Source of the DNA: Microplitis mediator
Taxonomy: Eukaryota > Arthropoda > Insecta > Hymenoptera > Braconidae
Assembly: GCF_029852145.1 (NCBI RefSeq)
Contig: NC_079974.1
Location: 17,958,082 to 18,022,081 of the forward strand
Direction: 5' to 3'
Length of the DNA: 64,000 bases
Shown: piece after piece, positions 29,801 through 39,901 of the stretch
How positions within the stretch are numbered: position 1 is the first letter of the stretch
Layout of the letters: each line of letters begins with the position of its first letter
Notes under the pieces: generated by a model
Database searches by the model: none
Told to the model about the DNA's origin: nothing
What the model saw: only the letters and a program-made list of their open reading frames with translations
Translations under genes and position numbers: made by a program

Positions 29801-32800
29801 GATAATTAGACAATTAACAATTTTTGGATTTTTTTTTCAACGAATCTATTAAAAAAAACTAAAAATATGCACTTGTAGAAAATTAACAAAACTATAAGTG
29901 CAATTTTTCAAAATATTTTTTTTTTTGTAATGAGTCGTGGAAAAAATTCAAAAATTATTAGACGTCTAACTTCAGTATCAAATAATAATGAGTGTGAATG
30001 TAGCAGATATGAGACAAATTTTAAATTATAAATAAAAGAAAAAAAAAATGCACATCGATTTTCAAATCTTATAAAAGCGAATTTTTTAATTTTTATTCGA
30101 TCTCCATTTTGTTTGTATTTATTTAAAAATGTCTGCTATATTTACAACCGTAAATAATAAAAAATAAAGTAAATGTTAGATTTAGATTTAAAAAATATTT
30201 TAGAAATTGATAAATAAATCTGACATTTATTTTATAAATAATAATAATAAAATCCAAAAACAAATTAACTAACTTACTAACAAAAAAGGCTTTCTTTTAA
30301 TGTTTATAACTGAAACGTTTGTCTCCTTTCAGCGAGACCAACTTTTCTGAATCTCAATCCAAACATCTCACTGACACGTGTGCAACAATCCACCTCTTCC
30401 AAGTGTAGGTGACACTTGCTTGGTGTTGTAGAATTTTCTTTTCATTTTATTTTTCTTTCCTTTTGTTTCATTATTTGTTTAATTATTTACCTTTATTTCA
30501 TTTCATTTTGTTTATTTTTAAAATTATATTATTTCATTATCGTAGAATGCTTATTCACTAAAAAAAACTAGAGCTTATAGCAAACTCACTATTTATTTTT
30601 TAAGACCAATTTTATTATTTTTATTTTTATTTTTACTTTTATTTCAGCGCAGTTATTTTATTTATTTTATTGTTTAAGATAAAATAAAATAAATAGTGAA
30701 TAGATTAATAGATTATTGTTTTAGTCTTTAGATGGAAGATTAAAATATTTATATAATGTCATATTTATTTTGTTATTTATTTAATTATTTAAGCATCACC
30801 AAATATGACCGGTAAGTTGGGTCTGCGTATGACGACATTACATGAAGAAACGTCACACAGCAATCATCCGGTATCTCCGATCCAAGATGACGATGAAGAG
30901 AAAAGTGATGCTGATTATTCTGAGTATGAAGCATACAAGGTACTTTTTTTTTATTAATAACGCAACCGCAAGTTGCTAATTAATTAATTAACTCATTACA
31001 GCATGTCCGCTATATCAGCCATCAAATTTTTTTTATTTTATGGTAAAAAAATTTTTAGTTCTACTAATTTTTTTACTCTAGATCAAGTTTAATTTTTTTT
31101 TAATTTCCCGCGAAAAATTTCATAATTTCAAAAATTATAAATTTAAAAAAAATGATTCAAAATGAGCTCAAAAGAAATTTTTATTTTAGTAATCTTTTAT
31201 TCTAGATCAAGTTTAATTTTTTTTTAATTTCCCGCCAAACATTTCATATTTTCAAAAATTATAAATTTAAAAAAAATTATTCAAAATGAACTCAAAAAAT
31301 TTTTCATTTTAGTAATTTTTTATTCTAGATTAAGTTTAATTTTTTTTTTTAATTTCCCGCCAAAAATTTCATATTTTCAAAAATTATAAATTTAAAAAAA
31401 ATTATTCAAAATGAACTCAAAAAAAAATTTTTATTTTAGTAATTTTTTATTCTAGATCAATTTTAATGTTTTTTAAAATTGCCCGCCAAAAATTTCAAAT
31501 TTAAAAAAATTATAAGTTTTAATAAAATTTTTAAAAAATCGTATGCGTTTTTTTTTCTCAATTTTATCAAAATGACCTCAAAAATTTTTTTTCTAGTAAT
31601 TTTTTATTCTAAATCAAGTGAAATGTTTTTAAATTGCCCGGGAAAAATTTAAAATTAAAAAAAAAGTTGAATGCATTATTTTTTTCAAATTTTAATAAAA
31701 TGATCTCAGGTATTTTTTATTTTTAACAAGAGCCCTGATAAGAACATAAATAAACTCTATGCTCTAATGAGTTAATTAATTTATTTACTAGTTAATTAAT
31801 AAGTAAATCTTGAAGATCAAGTATCCAAATCCATAATATTAATTTTAGGCACCGACAAAGTTTGTGAAACCACTAACAACTTCACGTACACTTGACTCAC
31901 TAGCAGAGCTTCAATCAACGAAGATTAATACACCGAGTATGAGTAGCAGTGGTTATGGATCTCAAGCCGTATCAACAACAAATTTGACCTCCGATGACTC
32001 GATGTCGATAAAGTCAATCAGCGTTGACGAGACACCTGACTTAGAGTATCGCAATTTAATTGACTGCAAAAAACCCGAAAAAATGGACAGCTCATTGGTT
32101 GAAGAGACACCGGAAGAATATTTAGGAGAAATAAACACCGACCTAGATAATTTGACTGTCTCACAACGAATAGCCGACGACCTGCGACAGACCGAGACAG
32201 CGAGACCGGAAAATCCGGATATCAGCAAACGTTTCTCCAACCCGTTCAATAAAAATGCCAATGAAGAATTAAATATGCAAAGCAATTCGTCGATTGATGA
32301 CAAAGATCACGAAGATAAAAGAAATGAAATGGAAATTAGCCAAGGGTCAAGCGACGACAGCCCTCTGGAGGGTAATTCTATTGTCAATACAAAACTTCCA
32401 CCTGGTAAAGTTGTGCGGAGACGCAAACAATCGGGTAATTCTGCCTCGAGAACTTCAAATATTAATATTAATAATAACAATAATAATAATAGCAGTAATA
32501 ATAATAATAATAATCAACACCGAGCTTCATTTCCAATGGTCCGTCCACACCTCTCGGAAAGTAAAGTCGCAGCACAACTAGAGCATATACTCCAGCAACC
32601 AGATATGGGCTACGAGAATGGTGACAATAGTTCGTCAGCAGAACGTATCGACGACGATATGAGCGATAAAAATTCAGGATTCGGTTCACGACACGATTTA
32701 ACGAGAATAGAACCTCCTCTGGCTGACTGGGTGGTAGTTGGCGAGTCCGTTATGGTGAGACCTTACAGTTATTGCGGCGTTATTGCATATATTGGACCCA

Positions 32801-34119
32801 CGGAATTTGCATCTGGCACTTGGATTGGTGTCGAGCTTGATGCTCCAACCGGTACGTTTATTAATAAAATATAAATATTTCCTTTATATTCATTTTTATT
32901 TTTATCATTTTATTTAACGGGGTCAAAAAAAATTTTTTTTATCCATGAAATAAAATATTTATTGGAAAGTTTCTTGGTAAAATTGATTGGCCAATTAAAA
33001 CTTTGACAATTATTTTTATTTTTTTTTATTTAATAAATTTGCTCTAGTGGTTTAAAAAAAGTTTAGTCTCGTTATTTTGTTTGCTCTTCTGTGAAGTAGA
33101 TAAATAAAATAATGAAGTTAAATATTTGTTTAGGTAAAAATGATGGTGCTGTTAACGGGCAACGTTATTTCACATGTAGACCCAAATGTGGAATATTTGT
33201 TAAAGTAGATAAATTAATTCAAGACCGAAGAGGTAGAGCTTTGAGAAGTTTTACTAAACAGGAAGTAGCACCACCTCCATCATCTACTATGCGCAGAAGT
33301 GTCAGTCGAGGTATTTTTATAAAATAAATTATTATGTATTTTAAAGTGGGTCATCTAAAAGCAATTTTTTTTTTTCATCTTATAATTTCGTAGTAGAGCT
33401 CGATTTTAATTTTCAGTCTTATGATAATCAATTTTTGATTAAATGATTAAAACAATTAAACTATTGATTTTACAAAAAAAAAATTCATGACAATATTTTA
33501 AAAAATATTATTCTTTAGAAAAAAAGTCCTTAGAAAAATGCCCGTAACTTGAACGGTTTCTATGCTATGGAAGTTTGCAGTTTATTTATTTTTAAAATTC
33601 CACTTCGTTTTTTTAAATTCAAGTTATCGACTTTTAAAATAAATTAAAGTAATACAAAATATAAATATATAAAATATATGTTGAAAAAAGGTTTTTATTA
33701 TAACAAAAAATATAATAATGACATTCATTTTTATTTTTATGCATAAGTAATTAATCTGATATTTTTTTTTTGTATTTTCTACACAAAAAAATAGTTTTCG
33801 GCGTAAAAATTTTTTTCTAGTCTTCAGAAAATTTTAGTCTTCAATTCATGATGCAAAATATTTTTTGTGCCAAAAAATTCTTTTTTTTTGTGTACGAAAA
33901 TTTTATTTGACATATGAAGTCATTGATCTCTTAGAGAATTCTATAAAATTATAAGAAGGGGTAAAAAAATTGCTGCCAAATTATCTATTCTGATGTATTC
34001 AAGTTAATAAAATAAAACAATAAATTGCAGGTGAAGGTTTACATTCATTGCATCGAAGCCGGAGTCGCGGTGAAGGCCTTTCAACAACCGGTACTCGATA
34101 TCCATCGCGTGGAAAATGA
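14720..34119 (+). CDS. Khc-73: Kinesin-3 motor, Khc-73/KIF13 type (5' partial, 14 exons)
   Basis: Plus-end-directed microtubule motor that carries membrane cargo and polarity proteins. Coding exons: 14720-14883, 16838-17106, 18482-19321, 19481-19730, 19802-19944, 20104-20451, 21562-23440, 23520-23662, 24009-24183, 30333-30404, 30794-30939, 31849-32851, 33134-33310, 34031-34119 (stop TGA). All junctions are GT..AG and phases agree; after one leading base the exons total 5697 bases, 1898 residues plus stop. Counting from the first complete codon: P-loop GQTGSGKS at 52-59, switch I SSRSH at 168-172, switch II DLAGSE at 202-207, FHA about 405-500, coiled coil about 530-670, KIF1B-type region about 750-795, DUF3694-type region about 985-1230, CAP-Gly about 1773-1840 with GKNDG. 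CAP-Gly at the C-terminus separates KIF13/Khc-73 from KIF1/unc-104, which end in PH. The first ~60 residues, with the motor's first strand, were not found in 1-14719 and should lie upstream. Confidence 0.95.
15344..15374. repeat. ATA/AAT microsatellite
   Basis: About nine AAT units in the Khc-73 intron after the P-loop-start exon. Confidence 0.8.
15697..15965. repeat. H repeat, copy 1
   Basis: GCAGAAAAAAAAGGATTTCTTG at left (first 20 bases shown by GCAGAAAAAAAAGGATTTCT) against CAATGAATCCTTTTTTTTTC at right. Inner words CACCAAGAAATTTTACGCAT and TTGGGGCGAG recur in other H copies. In a Khc-73 intron. Confidence 0.65.
16399..16617. mobile_element. hAT-like MITE, copy 2 (8-bp TSD)
   Basis: Same family as 941-1166: GTGTACCTGAAAATCGG at left, CCGATCTTTCGATC near the right end. 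Perfect 8-bp duplication AATTTTTA at 16391-16398 and 16618-16625. It lies in a Khc-73 intron, 220 bases before the P-loop exon. Confidence 0.85.
16838..17106 (+). CDS. Khc-73: Khc-73 exon: motor domain, P-loop second half
   Basis: Acceptor at 16836-16837. It completes the P-loop (GSGKS) and reads YTMMGSGDNKGIIPRLC, then VEVSYMEIYNEKVHDLL, a core strand and loop conserved in kinesin-3 motors. It ends at TSYQ with donor GTGAGA, phase 0. The 1.95-kb intron before it holds an H-family repeat and the second 8-bp-TSD element. Confidence 0.95.
18482..19321 (+). CDS. Khc-73: Khc-73 exon: switch I/II, neck and start of FHA region
   Basis: Acceptor TTTGTTTCAG. Residues 145-424: switch I (NMNSESSRSH), switch II (VDLAGSERA), the microtubule-binding segment FVPYRDSVLTWLLKDNLGG, and the motor end YADRAKRIVNHAVVNEDP. 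The neck coiled coil (IIRELRQEVEALKEMLLHA) and the region before FHA (VNLNDDPSLNELLVYYLK) follow. Donor GTCAGT, phase 0. All ATPase motif residues are intact, so the motor should be active. Confidence 0.96.
19481..19730 (+). CDS. Khc-73: Khc-73 exon: FHA domain
   Basis: Acceptor TATATTTCAG. It encodes TLVGGRS, the typical FHA glycine-arginine motif, then LGILPEHCVI, GARCFVNG and GDRIVWGNHHFFRVN, matching the strands of a forkhead-associated phosphopeptide-binding fold placed just after the neck in kinesin-3. Ends in phase 1 before GTAATT. Confidence 0.94.
19802..19944 (+). CDS. Khc-73: Khc-73 exon: linker after FHA
   Basis: A 71-base intron precedes it. It encodes SSEPQTPAQNIDYNFAKEE and LSNDPIQRAIARLERQHEEDKQ, a charged helical segment leading into a coiled coil. 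Ends in phase 0 at GTAAAA. Confidence 0.92.
20104..20451 (+). CDS. Khc-73: Khc-73 exon: coiled-coil stalk
   Basis: Residues 556-671. Helical stretch VALEKQRLEYERQFQQLRN, a Pro/Tyr-rich break (SPSTPYSPYVPYDP), then MRVEKWAQERDEMFKRSLGQ and KANSLVQEANFLAEEMDK. Donor GTAATA, phase 0. The following 1.1-kb intron is mostly one long palindromic repeat. Confidence 0.93.
20488..21438. repeat. Large palindromic element in a Khc-73 intron
   Basis: Left end GGTAATTATATCGAAGTGGG pairs with the right end CCCCACTTCTATATAATTACC. The arms also match inside: TCGATATCTTAATTTGGACGG near 20987 against CCGTCCAAATTAAGATATCG near 21183, and CTGGGTTATTATCATATTTT against AATATGATAATAACCC. It is a fold-back element with a hAT-like MITE nested in its left arm. 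Confidence 0.8.
20676..20891. mobile_element. hAT-like MITE, copy 3 (8-bp TSD), nested
   Basis: ATGTACCTGAAGATCGGAAC to CCGATCTTTAGGTACAT, 216 bases. Perfect 8-bp duplication AAATTTTG at 20668-20675 and 20892-20899. It is inserted in the left arm of a larger palindrome; the other arm keeps a single uninterrupted AAATTTTG, which proves the pre-insertion state. Confidence 0.92.
21562..23440 (+). CDS. Khc-73: Khc-73 exon: stalk, KIF1B-type and DUF3694-type regions
   Basis: The largest exon (1879 bases, residues 672-1297). It starts RGAFVSEPAILVKR and carries the helix WTMEKLENKLIDMRDMY. The KIF1B-type segment (ANIFLEVLFHDVRLNY) lies near residue 750, with an acidic Ser/Asp/Glu run after it. The DUF3694-type region (GGVYQLRQGQQRR; RVFLILKTTVRLSHPAQM) runs to about residue 1230. 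In KIF13 proteins this middle part contacts MAGUK scaffolds (family knowledge; not shown here). Phase 1 donor GTAAGT. Confidence 0.95.
23520..23662 (+). CDS. Khc-73: Khc-73 exon: post-DUF3694 tail
   Basis: After a 79-base intron. It encodes EKYTRGVSAVESILTLDRLR and RKTASVPNFSQ; phase 1 in, phase 0 out. Placement is supported by the reading frame running straight into the next exon. Confidence 0.9.
24009..24183 (+). CDS. Khc-73: Khc-73 exon: Ser/Thr-rich tail
   Basis: Acceptor AAATTAG. It encodes IMRFDTSMETLSVTRSESV, then TDLNSELNGLPHH, a KIF13-like tail segment rich in phosphorylatable residues. Phase 1 donor GTAAGTC. The intron after it is 6.1 kb and full of nested repeats. Confidence 0.9.
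25523..27039. repeat. Nested palindromic element L in the large Khc-73 intron
   Basis: Outer arms GGTTCGAATTTACGAATTAT and its imperfect complement ending near 27039. Inner arms AGAGACAACTCTAAGATGTC (25863-25882) against GACATCTTAAAGTTGTCTCT (26980-26999), then TTTTGGTGCCTTATTGACA near 26107 against its complement near 26958. A B-family repeat (26579-26781) lies inside. Confidence 0.7.
26579..26781. mobile_element. B-family MITE, copy a (9-bp TSD)
   Basis: ATGATACTGAAGTTAGCAGA at left, TCTGCTAACTTCAGGATCAT at right; perfect 9-bp target duplication AGATTAATG at 26570-26578 and 26782-26790. The centre folds on a GCACTTGTAG/CTACATGTGC core. A 9-bp duplication fits Mutator-like elements. Confidence 0.88.
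27824..28863. mobile_element. B-family MITE, copy b, split by family A copy 3
   Basis: The left half begins ATGATTTTGAAGTTAACAGA; the right half ends GTCTGCTGACTTCGGTATCAT. Family A copy 3 occupies 27922-28769. Flanks TAAATTCTG and TGAATTTTG are a decayed 9-bp duplication (7 of 9). Confidence 0.8.
27922..28769 (-). mobile_element. Family A element, copy 3, inside a B-family repeat
   Basis: CACGGAAAAAAA at 27924 to TTTTTTCCGTG at 28767, TA on both sides, 844 bases. It is inserted in the centre of a B-family repeat whose halves continue at 27824 and 28863, so it is younger than that repeat. Both are in the large Khc-73 intron. Confidence 0.85.
29792..29980. mobile_element. B-family MITE, copy c
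   Basis: ATAGATCCTGATAATTAGAC at left, GACGTCTAACTTCAGTATCA at right, central CACTTGTAG..CTATAAGTGC hairpin. The duplication is unclear. An E-family repeat follows with no gap. Confidence 0.7.
29989..30151. mobile_element. E-family MITE, copy 1 (9-bp TSD)
   Basis: TGAGTGTGAATGTAGCAGAT at left, GTCTGCTATATTTACAACCG at right. Perfect 9-bp duplication AAATAATAA at 29980-29988 and 30152-30160. It is placed exactly at the right end of a B-family repeat. Confidence 0.85.
30333..30404 (+). CDS. Khc-73: Khc-73 small tail exon
   Basis: Only 72 bases, between acceptor CCTTTCAG and donor GTAGGT. The phase 1 join gives ARPTFLNLNPNISLTR; the phrase PTFLNLNPN is typical of the KIF13 tail and confirms the exon. 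Confidence 0.85.
30794..30939 (+). CDS. Khc-73: Khc-73 exon: acidic tail
   Basis: Acceptor TTATTTAAG with a weak pyrimidine tract. It encodes SSPNMTGKLGLRMTTLHEE and the acidic DDDEEKSDADYSEYEAYK. Frame and phase (1 in, 0 out) fit both neighbours. Confidence 0.87.
31060..31690. repeat. Minisatellite, period about 124 bases, before Khc-73 CAP-Gly exon
   Basis: TCTAGATCAAGTTTAA-type starts at about 31078, 31202, 31325, 31451 and 31608. Each is followed by AATTTCCCGCCAAAAATTTC and TCAAAATGAACTCAAAA. About five units, the last two more diverged. Confidence 0.85.
31849..32851 (+). CDS. Khc-73: Khc-73 exon: low-complexity tail and CAP-Gly first half
   Basis: Residues 1477-1810. A Ser/Thr/Asp-rich, probably disordered tail with a poly-asparagine tract (32458-32514), then the CAP-Gly start GESVMVRPYSYCGVIAYIG and GTWIGVELDAPTG. 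Phase 1 donor GTACGT splits the glycine before KNDG. The intron just upstream ends with a 124-bp-period minisatellite. Confidence 0.94.
33134..33310 (+). CDS. Khc-73: Khc-73 exon: CAP-Gly second half
   Basis: Acceptor TTTGTTTAG. It completes GKNDG, the conserved CAP-Gly groove that binds the EEY/F tails of tubulin and EB proteins (family knowledge). GQRYFTCRPKCGIFVKVDKL then ends the fold, followed by a basic tail. Phase 1 donor GTATTT. Confidence 0.94.
33780..33898. repeat. H repeat, short copy
   Basis: CACAAAAAAATAG at left and CTTTTTTTTTGTG at right, TA beside both ends. The inner part CAATTCATGATGCAAAAT resembles the 15.8-kb copy. It lies in the last Khc-73 intron. Confidence 0.5.
34031..34119 (+). 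CDS. Khc-73: Khc-73 last coding exon
   Basis: Acceptor AAATTGCAG. It encodes the basic Ser/Arg-rich tail GEGLHSLHRSRSRGEG and ends YPSRGK with TGA at 34117-34119. Confidence 0.9.
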
Positions 34120-34133
34120 GCCCACTTGGTATA

Positions 34134-34173
34134 AATAAAAATCATCCATAATAAAGTATACAATACAATAAAA
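34134..34173 (+). terminator. Cluster of poly(A) signals after Khc-73
   Basis: Three AATAAA hexamers at 34134, 34150 and 34168, within 55 bases of the stop. They allow a very short 3' UTR. More AATAAA-like words follow in this A+T-rich DNA, so longer 3' ends are possible and the true site is uncertain. Confidence 0.4.
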
Positions 34174-36542
34174 CAATATCTTACAATTAGTTGCTACATG
34201 CCTACACTATATGTAGCGGCGGTGTTTTCAGTCCTCTAGTATAATAAATAGAGCAGCTAATTGATTACGATTATCATTAAAATATTGTCATAAAAATTTA
34301 TCAGTACAGTAAAAAATTACTTTGAGCATTAGTACATTTATTTAAAACCATTCGACGCAATCGAACTAAATAATTGTTTAATAAAAGACGTCGCCAGTCA
34401 GGCATATTTATTCTCACTAGAAGTAGAAAAAAAAAATTAACATTGAAAAATATTTAAAAGTGAAAAATAATTTTAAGCATTCCATAGAATTTATTTTATT
34501 AATTTAAATCCATCTCTTTATTTCATATATATATTTCATGTTAATTGTTTTCTTTAATCGTTCACGTTATTTTAAATAATTGGACATTCAAATGTCCCGC
34601 GCCTAAATTTAAATTTTACAATAAACTAATTTGTAATAAAAAAATATAAATAATGATTTTACTTAAAATACAAAAACAATAAAAAAAAAATAGCGCGATA
34701 AAGACAAGTCGGTAATAAAAAAATCGACGTCATTTCTCACACGATTACTTTCCAAAATTACTTATATGGTAATTTAATCCACAGGAAAAGTGTCGTAATT
34801 TATTAAAATAATAATTAATCACCATCTTAACAATTACCCATTAAAAAAAAATAATAAATAATTATAATTATTAATGAATTAATTATCTACGTGTGTAGAT
34901 TATTTAAAAAAGATTTTATATGTATACAGTTGTTTAATATTGTATTTTTTTAGCGCGACCTGTTCCTTATTATTATTATTTTTTTTTTTAATTAATTAAA
35001 TTAATTTAATTATTATTATTTTTAATTATTATTGTACCATACAGTTGACACTATTATTTTTTTATGTTACTACATGAGTACGGTTTTTATTTATAAATAA
35101 AAAAAATAAATAAATAAACTAATAATAATAAATAATTACATAAATTAAAATGTCGAATGCTTGGGTGTATTCCGACGGCTTTTAAGTGTTTGTTAATATA
35201 ATTATAATTATTGTTTTAATTAAAAAAAAATATGAATTATATAAATTAAAACTACAAGGAAATATAATTTAAGTTTAATAATTAAGTAATTAAAAAAAAT
35301 GTGCAGTAGGGATGCAATATTAGTAAATTAAGTTTAGCCATTAGGGATTAATAAATTACTTGCTTAATTGAATATATATTTGTGTAATTATTATTATTAT
35401 TACTATAAATAATTCATTAATTAATTAATTATTATTGATTGTATTTAAAAAAAAAAAGAAAACTGTGACCGCTCTAAATTATCGGTATTTATTTACTCTG
35501 TTTATTTTATTAATATTTTATTTTAAATATTATAATTATTAATTATTTATAATTAATTTGGCTCATGGATTCCTAGTCTTTTAAGTAATAAAAAATAATT
35601 CAATTAAATAATTATAATTATAATTAAAAATATAATTAAAATACTGAAATCCTCTTGTGAAGCAAAATCAAATTTAAAAAAAAAAAGGACTAAGAATATT
35701 TTTTTTGAAATTTTCTGAGAGGTAAATGTGTGAAATAACAATACGAGTAAACATAAATTTAAAATGCTTACACTTAAGATTTAAGTGAAAATATAAATTT
35801 GTCCATATTGTGAAAAACAAAACTATTCCTGTCCATTTAGAACAATACTAATTATTAATATATACATATATATATATTATCATTATTAATTAATAAACAA
35901 TTATATTTAATATTTATTGAATAAAATAATCGTCTTGATCGTGACATTTTCATTTTAAATTTATTTATAAATAAATAAATTTTTTGAAATAAGAAAAGGT
36001 TACGATCACAGAGGCACCTGTCCATTTTTGGTAATTAAAGTTATTAAATATTAAAAAGTATCACAAATAAGTACTCATGTCACCTGCTCATTTACGAGCT
36101 TTATTAAAACATAAATATTAATTTCATTTATTTGTTTTATTATTGAATTTATTGATTAATAAATTAATTTTAAAAAATATCACGACATTCAAAAAATATT
36201 TATAAATTTTTATTGTAATCTCAATTTCTCTCATTGAATCCTGTCCCGCCTTTTAATGGCAGCTGAAATAATATAATGGTTAATAGAATAAGTACATCAA
36301 GTAATGATATTAATTAAAAAAAATAATAATTAATATTGCGCACAGCTATGTATGTACATAAAAAATAATCGCTCGATCTTTGTCCTTAGACGCCCACTAA
36401 GTAAATTAACAATCTGTAGATATGGAATATTAATTTCCAGTGTGAAAAATAATAATAATTTCCTGTACTTGCCAACAAAATAATTCATTTAAATAATTAA
36501 TAAATATTTTTTTTTGTTAGCGTGTTATATTAAGCTCTGGCA

Positions 36543-37024
36543 CAGAGAAAAAAAAATTTCTTGGCTCAACAAAATTTTTACTTAGCCCAGAAAATTTTTT
36601 GCTGTATAAATTAAAAATAAAAAATTTCTTAAAGCGAGAAAAAATTTTCTTGGGTCAAGTAAAAATTTTCTTGGAGTGAGTAAAAATTTTTTACGCTAGA
36701 AAATTTTTTTTCTGGGCCCAAGAAAACTTTTACTTTATAAATTAAAGAAAAAAAATTTCTTAGAGCGAGAAAAAATTTTCTTGGGCCAGGTAAAACTTTT
36801 CTTGGCGTGAAAAATAATTTTCTTGGGTCAAGTAAAAATTTTCTTGGGGTAAGTCAAATTTTTTTGCGCCAGAAATTTTTTTTTCTGGTTTACAGAAAAC
36901 TTTTACTTTATAAATAAAAAGAAAAAATTTTCTTCGAGCGAGAAAAAATTTTCTAGGGTCAAAAGAAAAATTTTTTGAGGCGAGAAAAAAATTCTTGAGC
37001 TAAGAAATTATTTTTTACTGCCCA
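36543..37024. repeat. H repeat with three tandem units
   Basis: Units about 130-170 bases long, each with ACTTTATAAATTAAAG-like and GCGAGAAAAAATTTTCTTGG words, at about 36585, 36710 and 36878. Downstream of Khc-73. Confidence 0.6.
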
Positions 37025-39496
37025 AGAGCTTAAAACTTTGCTATTAATAAATTAATTAAATAAAAGTATCTATTAGCGCTAGATCGGTAACAGAAAAAAA
37101 AATACGAGTGCTGTCATAAATAAAAAATCGTGAGAAAAATAAATATAAATAATATATATATAAATAAATATACTATCATTGTAATTGTATTATTTTTAAA
37201 GCAGTCAATAATTAAGAAAAAATAAATGAAACTAAAACTACAGATTGACATTTAATAATATTTAATAATTTAATATTAATTTCAAAGTATTATTAAATCT
37301 ATCCAATTTATAAAACTATATATTAAATTTAATTAAATAAGTAACTTAATAATTAATTAATAAATATACAAACTGTAAAACGTTCATTTTTATTTATATA
37401 AACAAATAAATTATTTAATTTACTGATATATTGATAATAATTTTAGTTATATTACAATATTTTATATATATTTCGTATTTTATTTACTGAGTTTTATTAG
37501 CTCGAGTTGTTACTTTGTCGTTCTGATTCACACTCATAAAATACGATTACATTTTCATAAGAATGAATTGGTCTTAGAATTGTAACTTTTTTTTTTTCGA
37601 TAAAAAATTTATGAAAATTTATGAGAGCCAATAAAACGAATAAAATTTTATTGGAGACAAAAAAAATTATTATTTTCTAACATAATTTTATTGGATTACA
37701 GAAATGTTACGTAAAAATTTATCAGAACTTATAAGAAATTTTTTTTTTAATTTCAAAAAATTTCATTCAAATTTCAATTAGATATTTTTTTTTTCTCATA
37801 CGTTCTGATTAAGCTTATGCTCAATTGGCAAAATTTAAACTCGAAATTCAAATTTAATTTTCGTGAAATTTTTTTTTTATTAAAATTTTTTAAATTAGAT
37901 AAATAAATATATTAATATTTATATGATACATCAAGTAGTTCATAAATTAAAAAAAAAAATGATTTTCTATGCAAAATTTTTTTAAACTCCCGAAAAATTC
38001 TCATCGCCCAAATTTAAAAAAAATAAATTTTTAAAAATTTTATGGCTGCAAATAAAACTCATATGTGCATGAAATCAAATTAATGAATAATCTAACAAGT
38101 AAACTCACTTGATTCCAAGTACTTGAACACAAAAAAATAAACTTTTTCCTTCCGGCAGCGGATACAATTTTTTTCCTTTTTTTTTTTAAAAACAAACAAA
38201 ATGTAGCAGTCGATGTCCTGGTGATTCACATACGACATATCTACGTTCTTATTTAAATAGAATGGAATGAGTCCTGGATGTCAGTGACTTAGGCCAAGGT
38301 TCTCTTTGTCCTACCAAAAGTTTTATTGACCGCAACAGAAACTCCCATTGCTCATGTTTAAATTATTGATAATAAAATGACAATGACTTACTCTAATCGA
38401 TGTTCCTACCTTTTAGGACTCATACATATCATGATTATTATTAAAAAAAAAAATTTTCTGCTAGTCCATACGTGGCCAAGTGAGTAAGGGAAAAGTTATG
38501 ATACAGTCAGACAATTTTGATGATTCCTCGACAAAACCCTTTTATGTTAATTCGCATCTGGATCTGAAAGCAAATGCAAGTGAATTTATTTATCTTATGC
38601 ATACAAATAAGCAGATATTTAAATAATTAAATTATATATGTATATATATAACATACATTTACTTATGATTTTATTTTCACACAACTCATCGGGTCGAAGA
38701 ACAAATTAATCATATTTTTATAATTCTTTTAAATTACTTATTAATTCTAAGTAATTTACTATCAATGGAAAACTACTAATACACATCATACATTTGTATC
38801 TATATATATACATATATTGGATGACTCTTCGTACGATGACTTTTATTTTTTAAATTTAAAATAAAATCAAAATTTTTTTATTTTATTTTATAAATTAAAT
38901 TAATAATAAAAATTAATTATAATTATTATAAAATATTAAGACATGAAATATACTTATATATTTAATTATATAACAGAGATTACGAAAATTTTTTTTTAAT
39001 TTTAAATAGTAAGAAAAAAAACAATGAGTTGGAAAGTTAAATTCATTATTTAAGATTCTACTTGAGCGTAACATTTTTAAAAATAAACTTTACAATGATA
39101 ATTTATGATAACAATCAGATAAAAACAATACATACATCTCATTAATGGATAAAGTAATTAATCAATTATTAATTAATTACTTAAAGTCAAAGTCAGATAT
39201 GTAATTTTTGTTGTCTTAAATCCTCGAGTGCAGAAACGTTTAATAGATAAAATAAAATCGAGACAATAGTTTTTTACGCGTGACTAGATTTGTTGAAGGC
39301 AACTTGTACACGGAAATGCAACCTCTTCCTTGATGTTATTATTTACTTAGCAACATTGTATTATCTATTTAATTCTTTGTAACAATTTTTATTGAAACTA
39401 CAATTAAATTATTACTGCTTATCAATATAGACAAATAATTACCGTTTATTCAAGAAATAATTTGAAAAAACGCAATTAATTACAAATAAATTATTC

Positions 39497-39689
39497 ATGA
39501 TCCTGTAGTTAGCAGACAATTAACAATTTTCGGATTTTTTTTCAACAAATCAATTACAAAAAAAAACTAAAAATATACACATGTAGAAAACTTAAAAAAC
39601 TACAGGTGCAATTTTTTTAAATATTTTTTTTTATAATTTATCTGAAAAAAATCCAAAAATTATTCGACGTCGACTAACTTCAGTATCAT
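39497..39689. mobile_element. B-family MITE, copy d
   Basis: ATGATCCTGTAGTTAGCAGA to CGACTAACTTCAGTATCAT. First of four B copies in a 1.03-kb array (39497-40525). Confidence 0.78.
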
Positions 39690-39694
39690 AATTA

Positions 39695-39896
39695 ATGATC
39701 TTAAACTTAGTAGGCAATCAAAAATTTTCGGATTTTTATTTTACAAATCAATTACAAAAAAAAACACAAAACTAAAAAATGCACATGTGGAAAATTAGAA
39801 AAACTACAAGTGCTATTTTTTAAAATATTTTATATTTTTATAATTTATTTGAAAAAAATCAAAAAATTATCCGACCTCTACTAACTTCAGTATCAT
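39695..39896. mobile_element. B-family MITE, copy e
   Basis: ATGATCTTAAACTTAGTAGG to CTACTAACTTCAGTATCAT. ATAATTAATGAT lies on both sides and recurs after copy f, which suggests that the array grew by tandem duplication. Confidence 0.75.
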
Positions 39897-39901
39897 AATT
39901 A

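Larger units (their letters stand above)
24184..30332 (+). other. Large Khc-73 intron (6.1 kb)
   Basis: GTAAGTC to CCTTTCAG. It holds a nested palindromic element (25523-27039), three B-family repeats, one approx. 844-bp family A element and one E-family repeat, plus plain A+T-rich DNA. No further exon is needed: the frame passes cleanly from 24183 to 30333. Confidence 0.85.
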
